This document shows positions 28,679 through 37,737 of a stretch of 37,737 nt of DNA, one piece after another. This DNA comes from Tritrichomonas foetus (taxonomy: Eukaryota; Parabasalia; Tritrichomonadida; Tritrichomonadidae): contig MLAK01000551.1 of NCBI GenBank assembly GCA_001839685.1, forward strand, positions 4,586 to 42,322. The letters run 5' to 3'. The notes beneath the pieces were generated by a model. It saw only the letters and a list, made by a program, of their open reading frames with translations. It did no database searches and was not told the DNA's origin. The position numbers and the translations under genes are program-made. Each line of letters starts with the position of its first letter. Position 1 is the stretch's first letter.

Positions 28679-30358
28679 ATGATTGTTGGATCGAAAAAGA
28701 AAAGGACACAAAGTCAAAACCACAGCGAAGAAACACGACAAGCTCAACAACAAGAATCACCTGAACAATATATTCAACGATGTATAGAAACTCGCGATTA
28801 TTCCGGTGCAACCACTTATATCGGTTTTATCAAAGACGAATTGAATCTCCCATATACAAAAGAAATTTCCTTATGGCATGGGTATTCACTCTTTCATTCT
28901 GGCCAGTATAGCGATGCAATTAAAGTTTATGAAGATATTTTAAAGGAAGATCCAGACGATACAGTCTTGTATTTATATATAGCGTCATGCCATTTCTATA
29001 ACCAAGATTTCGACGAAGCCAGACAGGCCGCGCTTCGCGGACCAGATTGCGATTTTCGAACCCGCTTAATTTTCCACATAGCCCATCAACGAAACGATGA
29101 AGAGGAGCTTTTCAACGCACATTCAAAACTAGTCGGCACGCTTGAAAATCAATTATCGCTGGCGGCAATCCATTACATGCGGGGACACTATCAGGACGCC
29201 ATTGAAATATACCAACGTATTTTAACCCAGCACCCCGACTTTTTGGCGCTCCAGGTTTATATTGCGATGTGCCAATTTAAGTTGGAACAATACAATGAAT
29301 CGAACGAAGCTGTTGATACATATTTAGGTGATAACAGTGATTCTGCAGTTGCCCTGAATCTTAAATCATGTGACTATTTGCGTCTGTTTGACCCGGAAAT
29401 AGCCGAATCACAACTACTCCAAATTCGTAAATTTTCAAGTGCTGCATATGATTTTATTGATTCATTAATCACCCATAACCTTTGTGTTTTCCATGATGGT
29501 GCTGATGGATTTACAATATTGCCGAAGCTCGTAAGCGCACTAACTGAGGCACGCTACAATCTTGCTGTTTTGTACATGCGGGAAAACAACGCAACCGAGG
29601 CGAATGAAGTTCTTCAAGATTTCCAGCCGCTTGACCTCAATGAATCAATTCTTAAAGGAACAGTATTACTGGCAATTGGTCAATTAAACTCTGAAGCTGG
29701 TCCAATCGAGGAAGCCAATGCGATCTTCGCAGAAATCGGATCAATGGACAATGTGAAGGATACTGTTCCTGGACGAGAATGTCTCGCAAGCACAAAATTC
29801 ATTGTTGGCGAATATGACGAAACACTCAGAGTTCTTCAGACTATCGAGGAATACGTTTCAGACCAAGATGAATTTAATTATAATAAAGGAATGACGCTCG
29901 CATCAACTTCAAGATGGGCAGAAGCAGAAAGATACTTTTTAATGGTCAAAAATCCATCATATACTCGGGAAATCTTTTATGTTTCGTGGCTTTGCCGTTG
30001 CTACATTAAAAATAAAAAGCCTGATGCTGCTTGGGCACTTTATGTTGATTTAACATCAACTGAAGATTCTAAGACACTGTTACATATCATTGCATCAGAT
30101 TGTTTTTCAACATCACAGTATTATTATGCAATGAGAGCTTATGATGTTCTTTCAAAATATGAAACAGATCCACAACATAGAGATGGATTGATTGCATCTG
30201 CTGTTGGTGTATTTAGAAGCGTGTTGACCAGAAAAGAATCATCTGATAAACTATCAGAAGTGATTTCTATCCTTAGTGGAGAACCAGAAGCAGCTCAGGT
30301 ACTTCAAACCATCCAACAGTACGCGATTGAATCGGGTGAACTTGATGATGGATATTAA
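28679..30358 (+). CDS. IFT56: Intraflagellar transport protein 56 (TTC26/DYF-13)
   Basis: A 559-residue TPR protein matching IFT56 along its whole length, a subunit of the IFT-B complex that carries cargo, including motility proteins, along axonemes. Recognisable IFT56 text includes LWHGYSLFHSGQY (about 64-76), RLIFHIAHQRNDE (about 128-140), QLSLAAIHYMRGHYQDAIEIYQRIL (split here as QLSLAAIHYMRGHY and DAIEIYQRIL), ALNLKSCDYLRL, HNLCVFHDGADGFTILP, VPGRECLAS, YVSWLCRCYIKNKKPDAAW and a late QYYYAMRAYDVL. Length is close to the human protein (about 554). The N-terminus is basic and Gln-rich as usual. The gene supports a flagellate origin. It starts at the ATG at 28679, and no clear TCAYTW lies just upstream. 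The stop is within TAAA. It converges with the large DH-PH-kelch gene. Confidence 0.95.
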   Translation: MIVGSKKKRTQSQNHSEETRQAQQQESPEQYIQRCIETRDYSGATTYIGFIKDELNLPYTKEISLWHGYSLFHSGQYSDAIKVYEDILKEDPDDTVLYLYIASCHFYNQDFDEARQAALRGPDCDFRTRLIFHIAHQRNDEEELFNAHSKLVGTLENQLSLAAIHYMRGHYQDAIEIYQRILTQHPDFLALQVYIAMCQFKLEQYNESNEAVDTYLGDNSDSAVALNLKSCDYLRLFDPEIAESQLLQIRKFSSAAYDFIDSLITHNLCVFHDGADGFTILPKLVSALTEARYNLAVLYMRENNATEANEVLQDFQPLDLNESILKGTVLLAIGQLNSEAGPIEEANAIFAEIGSMDNVKDTVPGRECLASTKFIVGEYDETLRVLQTIEEYVSDQDEFNYNKGMTLASTSRWAEAERYFLMVKNPSYTREIFYVSWLCRCYIKNKKPDAAWALYVDLTSTEDSKTLLHIIASDCFSTSQYYYAMRAYDVLSKYETDPQHRDGLIASAVGVFRSVLTRKESSDKLSEVISILSGEPEAAQVLQTIQQYAIESGELDDGY

Positions 30359-31119
30359 AAGTGAGTTTTTTGAAAAAAATTATAATTGGAGAGGAGGAAA
30401 AAATAAATAGACTTATTCTTTGAGATGAATTCTTTGAAAAGAAAATTATAAGTTGTTAATGAATTTCTAAAACTTTATAATTCTAAAAATTCTAGATATT
30501 TTTTTTTCGCTTGAAGTTTTAGTTTTAAATCTTATCATTTCATATATGTTAGTATCATATTTCAAACGGAATAGATTATTTTGATGATCCATTGGTTTGT
30601 TTCTCCTCTGAGTTTCACTTTAACATTTGAGTCACTATTCGACCAATTCACACCTATAAACTTGTAAATATCGATAAGTTCGTCGGATTCTCTCTATTCA
30701 TGATTGAGATGCAATATTATTAACCAAAGCTTTTACATATGTTTGTAAACCTAGACAAAAAATAATTCTATTAAATTTTAAGCTCATTGGGATTAACAAT
30801 TCTACTAATCATGATTTTAATTTATTCGTACTATATAACTTGTTTAAATGATAAAGATGATTATCCTAGTTATAATAATATCAACTTGGCTTATATAAAT
30901 TCCATAAGTTTATAAATTTCTATTAATTTATAAATTTCCACAAAAAAATAAATGAACACTATTAAAAAATAGTTTAGGTCGGAATTTTGGTCTATACATC
31001 TCATTTATTAATAACATAAAAATACATATTCACATATAAGAAGTTCATGAAAACTCGGCTTCCATTTTCGCATTCATTTGATTCAAGAAATGTTTCGATT
31101 TATGAATCTCTTTCCTATT
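30359..31119. other. Intergenic between convergent genes
   Basis: AT-rich spacer holding the 3' ends of IFT56 (+) and the large DH-PH-kelch gene (-). No promoter is expected here and no coding or RNA signal is seen. Confidence 0.5.
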
Positions 31120-34100
31120 TTATTTTCCATCATCTTCATTATTTGCTTCGTCTTGGCTTGAATATTTTCTTCTTCGTTTTGAAAGATTTTCATCTTCACT
31201 GCCTCCCTCATCTGTATATCGGTGATGCCTCTTATGGTGATGTTTATGATGGTGCCTGTGCTTCTTCTTTATGTCTCCATCATCATCATCATCAAGAATG
31301 TTTATGCTTTCATTGCTTGAGCCCTCAGAAAGAAGTTCTAAATTTCCACTTGCGGAAAGAGGTTGTGATGAATTTGACTGTGAAAGTAAAATGTCATGAA
31401 GGATTTCTGATTTATTTTGCAGGTGATCTTCATTTTTATTCATATCTTCTTGTTTCATCTCTTCTAGGTGATTTGTTTCTTGCTGATTGATTTGTTGTTC
31501 CACTTTATTTTGATTTGAAGTTTCAATGGTTGGCTCTTCAGGGAAAAATACTCGTTGGTGACTTTTTACATTGCCTGTAACTTGTTTGTCAACTAGAGAG
31601 GACTGATGAGGAGCCGGCATTAATGAAATAGAGATTTCAGGATTGCTATTGCGTTTCATTTCTTGTTTAATAACAGCTTGCCGTATAATATCAATGTCTT
31701 CATTTTTAACATAATCTAAATCAGAATTTCGGTGTTTATGCCTTCTATGTTTTCTTCTAGGTTCGTTGAAATCTCGATCTTCATAAAATTGATTATGTTC
31801 ATCGTTATAATTAGATTTACGTGAGCGCCTTCTTTTTTTTCTGGTATTAGAGGATTCTGAATTATTTTCTAAACTTTGGTAATTTGAGGATTCAGAAACA
31901 GACGAAATTGATTCAATATCACTTGCATTAGCATGAACTTGATAGGTTTCTTCTTCATTCACATTTTGAGGGTCATAATGTGGATCAACACCATGGCCAG
32001 AATGATCATATTGTTGCTGTTGTTGGTGATAATGATTATGGAGCGGTGGTTGCGATCGATGTTCTTGTTGGCGTGTATATTGCTGATGTTGAGTAGTTTC
32101 ACAATTTTGTTGATCAGGAAAATATTGTTGCGTTTGATAATATTGTTGTGAATAATTTCTGGTTGAACTTTCACTTTCTTCAAAAAATGCATGATCAGTA
32201 CTTTGTGGAGTAGAAGTAGATTCATATTGGATAGTATGAGATTGAGAAAGCCTTGACATATTTTGTCCATTGTCGGAATCATTAAATTGATCAGCTGACT
32301 GTCCATTATATGATCCCTTTTGTTGCTTATTCTTTTTGCCGAAAAATATATCTTTGGAAAATCTCAATTTCAATGATGGAGCTTTAATCATTTTCAAAAA
32401 CCCGCTTTTATGCTTCTTTTCTTCAACATTAATATTTCCATCACCTGATTGCATTTGCGGTTGTTGTTGAAAAGAAGTCGAGAAATTCATTTTCTTTTCT
32501 AGTTTTTGCTGTTTCTTTTCCAATTTTTTAGTCTTTTCTTCCATTTTCTTTTCTTGTTTTCTTTGTTTAACTTCGAGTTGTTCAGCAGCTTTTCTTTCTT
32601 TCTTTTCAACTTTCTTTTTATGTTTTTCAATTTCTTCTTCTTGTTTTCTTCTGATTTTTTCTTGTTCTTCTTTGTATTTTTCTTCTTTTCGTTTTTGTTT
32701 TTCGTCTTTCTTAAGAAGATCCAAATCAATCTTTTTCTTGCTTTCTATATCACTTTCTTCACTTAGGCCACTATCATATACACTTTTAATTTCACTCTCT
32801 TCACTTTTCATATTTGCCAAATCATCAAAAGTTTCGATTTTAATTGAACTATGGGTAGTTGGATATTCCAATTCAGCTGCTTTTTTGACATTGTCGCCGT
32901 GAATCTCTGTTAAAGCTACTTTTCTATCTTTTTTGGTATAACTAGCGAATTTTTTGAAATCTTTTTCTTTATCTTTGTTAATCAACTGTTGATTATATTG
33001 AATCTGAACATTTCCACCTTGTGATGGCGGTTGTATCATTACAATATCACGCCAAATGTATTTTTCATCGAGCTTGGAATTACCCAAGTTAATAATAGCT
33101 TCTTCTTTCCATTGTGTATGCCATTTACCTATGTGATTTTCAATTTGTGATGGTTGGGAATGATTTTTATCAGGATGCTGGATTTTTGGTGCATTTGGAC
33201 TATTTGAAGGTGGTGATTGATGGCGTAGAATAGAAATGTTGGGATTGAATGTTGTTGGTGGCGTAGTTGTTGAGGATGGCTTCATGTGATCGAAAAAATT
33301 AGATGAATTAGGATCAGGTAAATCAGAGAGTTGTGTCATATCAAGAAGTTTCTTAGATTGGGAGATTGAAACATAAAATGCATCAGATGTCGAAAGGAGT
33401 GGAATTAATGTAGCAATATTCCTTTTTTCTGTTTGTGATGAATGATTCTTACAGGTGATAATTTCATTGGTGCTATTCTCTTGGTTTTCAGGCTGTGAAA
33501 ATTCTGGAAGTTTATTTTGATTTTCAACAAAAATTATTTTTTTTCCAGGTTGTTTAACCATTTCTTTTTGATTTCCATCATTTATAGACTCATGATTTAC
33601 TATTTCTGATTGGTTTTCTTGCTTGTCTGTTTGAACTTTTATTTCGGGATTTTCTTTGTTTTCAATTTCTTTTCTCTTGTTTGAGTTATTTTCTATTGTA
33701 TTTACAAATCGTTCAGAATCTTTAATGTGATTATTTTCTTCAGTAATATTGCTTGATTCCTCGTTTGTTATTGATTTATTTTCATTGGTAATTTGTATAT
33801 TGCCGTCAGTTTTTATATCATTGCTTCCCTTATCATTATTACCTCCAACATCATTCTCCTGATTGTTAACTGCATCTCCATTTTTATTTTCATCAATATT
33901 TGAAATGTTTTTGTAATTATCATAGTTAATTTCGATTCTTTGGATATGGCTATCTGAATAATCGGAATAACTGTCACTTGAATCGCTTTCATTCCTGCTT
34001 GAATAATTGTCACTTGAATCACATGTATGAGCTTCACTTGTATAAGCTTCACTTGCATCAGTTTGTACTTTTTTAATATCTTCACCAGTAACGGCTTCTT

Positions 34101-37100
34101 GTTCTCCTCCAAGATTTTTATTATTAGTGTTTAAGCTAGTATCGGTAACGACAGGATTGGTTGATCCTCTTGCTGAAGATGGTGGTGATAATGGAAAATG
34201 GAGTTGTTTTGGAAGAGGTGTATATCTTGATCGAACAACATTAACTAATGCTTTTGGAGTCATTCCTTCATAGTTGAATCGGAAATCGGAAGTAATTGAA
34301 TCAGCCATCACTGTCACCATTTTTGTAGTATTTTCAAAAACTGGTTCAGAAAGTCTTGTTCTTGGTTTAAATGATTCAGAGTCACTTATCTCATTCGCAA
34401 ATGTGGAAATGACTTTTGATGGGGAACTAATATCACTAAAACCTTGAACAAGTTTAATCATATACAAATGTTCTTTAAATAATGCTAATCCAAAATTATC
34501 AATGTAACAATAACCACCATTATAGAAAGTTGGTGGTTCATCAATTTGTGGAAGCGCTGACCAAGTAATGGCACTCGGATTATTGATATCTAAACGATAA
34601 GGTTCAACACGTAGCCCACCTTGATTTTTACCACCAATGATATACAATGAGTTGTCAACCATTGCACTTGCGTGTGAATACCTACTGCCTGGAAAAGTAT
34701 CACCAGTTGCTCGTAATTCAACCCAATCTGCAGCATCATAATCAAACATCCATACAGTACCAAAAGTTGCAGATTTATAAGCTCCTCCAAAGATAGCGAA
34801 TGATAAATTGTCAATATTTGGACCTTGAGGAACCCAAAATGCACTATGCCATGCTCTTGGTTCAGGACGTGTTGGTGTTTCGATATTATACCATATATTA
34901 TCAGAAAAATCATAGCAAAATAAATCATTATAATATACACTTTGTGATTTCCCACCAAAAATCCATAATTGTGTTCCAAGAAATGCAGCAGCATGTGCAA
35001 AACGAGGTGAAGGTCCTCCTTCTACTTCTAATTTAGTCCATACGGCTGTTGGTATATCAAAAATTAAAAGATCATCAAAAACATTATTATTAGTATCATG
35101 ACCACCAAACACAATTAGTTTATCTTCATACACACTCATTGAGCAATCATATCGACCTTTTGGTGTGTTTTCAGTAATTAATAAACAGAAAGATCCATAC
35201 TCTTCATCATCTTCTTTATGATACCACCATAAGTCACTACTTGCGATATTATCTTTATTTTTACCACCAAATAAATACAAATCTTCACAAATGGCAGTCA
35301 TTGCAGGTGATTGTAAATCAGGTGGCCAATTATAATATGAGACATTGTTATCAACTCCATATGGTTCTGGCATTTGCTTCCATCTTAAAGCACCATCAAA
35401 AGTACCCATCTTGGCTATATATTCATGTTTAATTTTTAAAAAACTTTCATTGAATTTTGTTGATTCGGGTGAAATTGGAATTGGTATTTTCACTTTCTTA
35501 TGTGTGAATAAATAACTAGTTGTTGTTGTTTCAGCTTTAGCGATCAGTAAATTTAATTCATCAAACTTTGAATCACCATCAGGTAGTTTTGTTCGAAGAA
35601 GAAGTAAATCATTGAATAAATAAAATGAATAATTCAAATAATTGAACTGTGTAATTAAAGCACGACCAGTCTCCATAACTTTGCATTTACTTCCGAATTC
35701 TTCTTGAAGCTTAATTGTTGCATTCACTAATTTTTGCTCACTAGTTTTGATATCGATATCTTGATTTAATTTGGTCAAACTTTCATAAGCAACTTTTAGT
35801 GATGGAAGGCTCCAATGATTGCTTTCTGTAAATTTAATGAGTTCACGAAGAAGAAGAGGATATCTAGGAATTCTTTGAACAGGTGTAACCAAAAGTGACT
35901 CAAGGTTTTTGCCATCATAATATTTAATGCAAATTTGTGTAACTGCTTTGAAAAAATTTTTATTTGTCAGAGAAAGCTCACGTAACTCTTCAGACATTGA
36001 AGAAAAATTGACAATATGGGGAACAGTTACTTTAAAAAAAGGAACAAACTGAGTAAAGACTGGGCCAATTGAAGATTCAGGTGCTGTGCCAACTTCCCTT
36101 AATGCTTTTCTGAATTCTTTGTGAATTGGAAGAATAGAACCTATCATTTTAAATGTTCTACTATAAATATCTTTATTTAATCTGAGATTTTCGAAAAATG
36201 TTTCTGTAAATTGAGAATCCATGATATTTAAATCCGAAAAGTAGTTGTTTTCTGATTCTACAATCTCATTTAAAACACCAATTCGTCTGCGTGCTCTATC
36301 ATATTCTTTATCACCAACAACTACATCAACTTTTATTTTTATTGTTGATAATGAATCAGCTTGTTCAAGAATTGGTAAATCAAAATCGATCAAACATTTA
36401 TCTGTACTTTCCATGGAATCTTCTTCTTCTTCATTTTTGTTTGTAATTTTTAAACTTTCATTATCACTATTACTACGATTACTATTTTTGCGATCATTAA
36501 TATTATTACTACTGTTTTCTTCGTCATTTCTTGAAATTTCAGAATTATCAAGATTTTCATTTAAATTGTCCTTATTTAGGTCAAATTTATCATTTTCAGT
36601 AGTACTTTCACTAACTTCAACAATAGAATCATCTCTGAGAAAAATGTCATCTTTGCAATTTTTGATTGGATTTGAATGAAAGTTGCTTTTCAATTTTTTG
36701 TTGTGTTTCATAACATAGTACTTTTCTTTTAGAATATCTTCAATAGATCCTACTTTACAATACATAAATTTCATTTGTTCAAACTTCACAGCAAACGTTA
36801 TAGAAAATGCTTTATAAATATCGGCGAAGGAAATCGTGGAGTAATTTGGAATACCAACGTTCCATGGATGTAAATCGATTGGCCGGCTCATTGTTGGAAA
36901 TAATCTTAAGATATTGTCCGGATATTCATCAGGAAAAAATTGGAGGTAAAAATGCTCGAAATCCTGCATATAATGTTCGGGTAAGAATTCTATTGAGTTA
37001 TCCGGAATCCTGTAGATCCACGAGGGCGTGACGCGATATAATTTGTGATTGAGAGCTTGATTTTTAACTTTGGAAAAAAGCTCGGAAACATCAAGACCAG

Positions 37101-37170
37101 CCGATTTCTGGTAAGTAACGCACTTGATTTTTTTATCGGGGAAGATGACGGCGACATAAGAGACGGACAT
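31120..37170 (-). CDS. Large DH-PH-kelch protein, putative Rho/Rac GEF with coiled-coil and His-rich tail
   Basis: A 2016-residue paralogue of the protein at 2872-6906. Residues about 1-150 form an unassigned N-terminal region, followed by an Asn/Ser/Glu-rich linker. A Dbl-homology domain spans about 295-480 (NEIVESENNYFSDL; signature TPVQR at 429-433, then IPRYPLLLRELIKF). A PH-like part reaches about 580. A kelch propeller covers about 620-905 (LFGG, VFGG, IFGG, IIGG strands). The remaining 1100 residues are low complexity: a Glu/Lys/Arg coiled coil at about 1484-1560, a Gln-rich stretch (nucleotides about 32000-32160), Arg/Lys clusters, and a His-rich segment close to the C-terminus (about nucleotides 31205-31260). 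Expected role is activation of Rho/Rac GTPases, with the tail as scaffold. The start is the ATG complementary to 37168-37170; an extra 14 codons upstream begin only at TTG. The stop is within TAAA. Confidence 0.87.
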   Translation of the reverse strand: MSVSYVAVIFPDKKIKCVTYQKSAGLDVSELFSKVKNQALNHKLYRVTPSWIYRIPDNSIEFLPEHYMQDFEHFYLQFFPDEYPDNILRLFPTMSRPIDLHPWNVGIPNYSTISFADIYKAFSITFAVKFEQMKFMYCKVGSIEDILKEKYYVMKHNKKLKSNFHSNPIKNCKDDIFLRDDSIVEVSESTTENDKFDLNKDNLNENLDNSEISRNDEENSSNNINDRKNSNRSNSDNESLKITNKNEEEEDSMESTDKCLIDFDLPILEQADSLSTIKIKVDVVVGDKEYDRARRRIGVLNEIVESENNYFSDLNIMDSQFTETFFENLRLNKDIYSRTFKMIGSILPIHKEFRKALREVGTAPESSIGPVFTQFVPFFKVTVPHIVNFSSMSEELRELSLTNKNFFKAVTQICIKYYDGKNLESLLVTPVQRIPRYPLLLRELIKFTESNHWSLPSLKVAYESLTKLNQDIDIKTSEQKLVNATIKLQEEFGSKCKVMETGRALITQFNYLNYSFYLFNDLLLLRTKLPDGDSKFDELNLLIAKAETTTTSYLFTHKKVKIPIPISPESTKFNESFLKIKHEYIAKMGTFDGALRWKQMPEPYGVDNNVSYYNWPPDLQSPAMTAICEDLYLFGGKNKDNIASSDLWWYHKEDDEEYGSFCLLITENTPKGRYDCSMSVYEDKLIVFGGHDTNNNVFDDLLIFDIPTAVWTKLEVEGGPSPRFAHAAAFLGTQLWIFGGKSQSVYYNDLFCYDFSDNIWYNIETPTRPEPRAWHSAFWVPQGPNIDNLSFAIFGGAYKSATFGTVWMFDYDAADWVELRATGDTFPGSRYSHASAMVDNSLYIIGGKNQGGLRVEPYRLDINNPSAITWSALPQIDEPPTFYNGGYCYIDNFGLALFKEHLYMIKLVQGFSDISSPSKVISTFANEISDSESFKPRTRLSEPVFENTTKMVTVMADSITSDFRFNYEGMTPKALVNVVRSRYTPLPKQLHFPLSPPSSARGSTNPVVTDTSLNTNNKNLGGEQEAVTGEDIKKVQTDASEAYTSEAHTCDSSDNYSSRNESDSSDSYSDYSDSHIQRIEINYDNYKNISNIDENKNGDAVNNQENDVGGNNDKGSNDIKTDGNIQITNENKSITNEESSNITEENNHIKDSERFVNTIENNSNKRKEIENKENPEIKVQTDKQENQSEIVNHESINDGNQKEMVKQPGKKIIFVENQNKLPEFSQPENQENSTNEIITCKNHSSQTEKRNIATLIPLLSTSDAFYVSISQSKKLLDMTQLSDLPDPNSSNFFDHMKPSSTTTPPTTFNPNISILRHQSPPSNSPNAPKIQHPDKNHSQPSQIENHIGKWHTQWKEEAIINLGNSKLDEKYIWRDIVMIQPPSQGGNVQIQYNQQLINKDKEKDFKKFASYTKKDRKVALTEIHGDNVKKAAELEYPTTHSSIKIETFDDLANMKSEESEIKSVYDSGLSEESDIESKKKIDLDLLKKDEKQKRKEEKYKEEQEKIRRKQEEEIEKHKKKVEKKERKAAEQLEVKQRKQEKKMEEKTKKLEKKQQKLEKKMNFSTSFQQQPQMQSGDGNINVEEKKHKSGFLKMIKAPSLKLRFSKDIFFGKKNKQQKGSYNGQSADQFNDSDNGQNMSRLSQSHTIQYESTSTPQSTDHAFFEESESSTRNYSQQYYQTQQYFPDQQNCETTQHQQYTRQQEHRSQPPLHNHYHQQQQQYDHSGHGVDPHYDPQNVNEEETYQVHANASDIESISSVSESSNYQSLENNSESSNTRKKRRRSRKSNYNDEHNQFYEDRDFNEPRRKHRRHKHRNSDLDYVKNEDIDIIRQAVIKQEMKRNSNPEISISLMPAPHQSSLVDKQVTGNVKSHQRVFFPEEPTIETSNQNKVEQQINQQETNHLEEMKQEDMNKNEDHLQNKSEILHDILLSQSNSSQPLSASGNLELLSEGSSNESINILDDDDDGDIKKKHRHHHKHHHKRHHRYTDEGGSEDENLSKRRRKYSSQDEANNEDDGK

Positions 37171-37737
37171 AAAATTGACTCGAAAAGCTTTTTTTGTTGT
37201 AGAGAATTTCAATGCTTACATTGAATTATGTGACGGTTTTTTGAATATAAACAAGTTGGTGATATTGTGTGAGTACATAAAAAGTTTTTAAATTTATTGA
37301 ATTTGTGAAGACTTTTATAGTGATATTTATTTATATTTATATTATTTCTGTAAATAACGAATCAAAAATTTCAACTGTCCATTTTGTTACTTGCAACACG
37401 ATTTTTTTTTGATAAATATCCATACTTTATATTTTCATGAATTTGACCACTATTGGATTCGAAAATGTCTTTTCAATTTACCAAATAAAATGAGGATTTT
37501 ATGATTCTTTCAATATGAAACGAATCATAAAATAATATAGTATGTACGTCGAAAATTGCTAACACATATTTTTATTCAAAACAGACCCATATTTGAACAC
37601 CTTAACTTCATTTATAAATTCTTATAATTTAAATCATGAATGAACAATTTTTGATATAATTGATTTTATTCATTTTTGCTTCATTGATTCTTAAAAATGA
37701 ATCATCGAAGGAACAAAAATAAATTTAAAATATGTCA
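37171..37737. other. Upstream region of the large DH-PH-kelch gene, to window end
   Basis: AT-rich DNA that should contain the gene's promoter. TCAATTTT directly before the ATG (minus strand) is only a near match to the initiator consensus. Nothing else recognised. Confidence 0.45.

Noticed and set aside
32506..32766. Phe/Leu-rich plus-strand frame resembling membrane helices
   Set aside because: It is the complement of the Lys/Glu coiled coil of the large GEF; the hydrophobicity is an artefact of reading AAA/GAA codons backwards.

Overview
This is an AT-rich, gene-sparse eukaryotic window. Intergenic DNA is very AT-rich: a hand count of 7141-7200 gives 9 G+C in 60. All eleven gene models are single open reading frames with no intron needed. 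The content fits a flagellated, hydrogenosome-bearing parabasalid (trichomonad), and a Tritrichomonas-like genome would suit the AT bias. The evidence is a 2Fe-2S ferredoxin with a short hydrogenosome-type leader, the intraflagellar-transport subunit IFT56, trichomonad-style initiator motifs (TCAYTW) just upstream of several ATGs, and stop codons embedded in TAAA, the motif linked to trichomonad mRNA 3' ends. The organism call is an inference, not a sequence match.

Layout: the window opens with the 3' end of a DUF4419 gene (+). A Rab GTPase and a DH-PH-kelch protein follow on the minus strand. After 2.5 kb of apparently empty AT-rich DNA there is a run of plus-strand genes: a repeat-bearing single-pass surface protein, a 1699-residue Ser/Thr-rich acidic protein, an eIF2alpha-kinase-like protein kinase, an importin-beta-like HEAT protein, an SLC35F6-like transporter, the ferredoxin and IFT56. 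The last gene, on the minus strand and tail-to-tail with IFT56, is a second and larger DH-PH-kelch protein related to the first.

There is no operon logic. The genes are independent housekeeping, signalling, trafficking and surface functions. Two themes recur. One is small-GTPase signalling: one Rab and two putative Rho/Rac GEFs fused to kelch propellers. The other is low-complexity tails and repeats: Ser-Glu minisatellite, acidic-box array, coiled-coil and His-rich tails. The Rab and SLC35F6 genes are locally much richer in G+C than their surroundings. Start codons were placed at the first in-frame ATG. For five genes the reading frame stays open further upstream, but only non-ATG codons precede that ATG.

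No tRNA, rRNA, CRISPR, transposon or integrated viral element was recognised. Two intergenic stretches (about 18.5-18.8 kb and 28.06-28.27 kb) look like frameshifted gene remnants. The least explained items are the regularly spaced acidic-box array in the 1699-residue protein, the kelch-fused GEF pair, the Gln-to-His change in the Rab and the two catalytic-core substitutions in the kinase.
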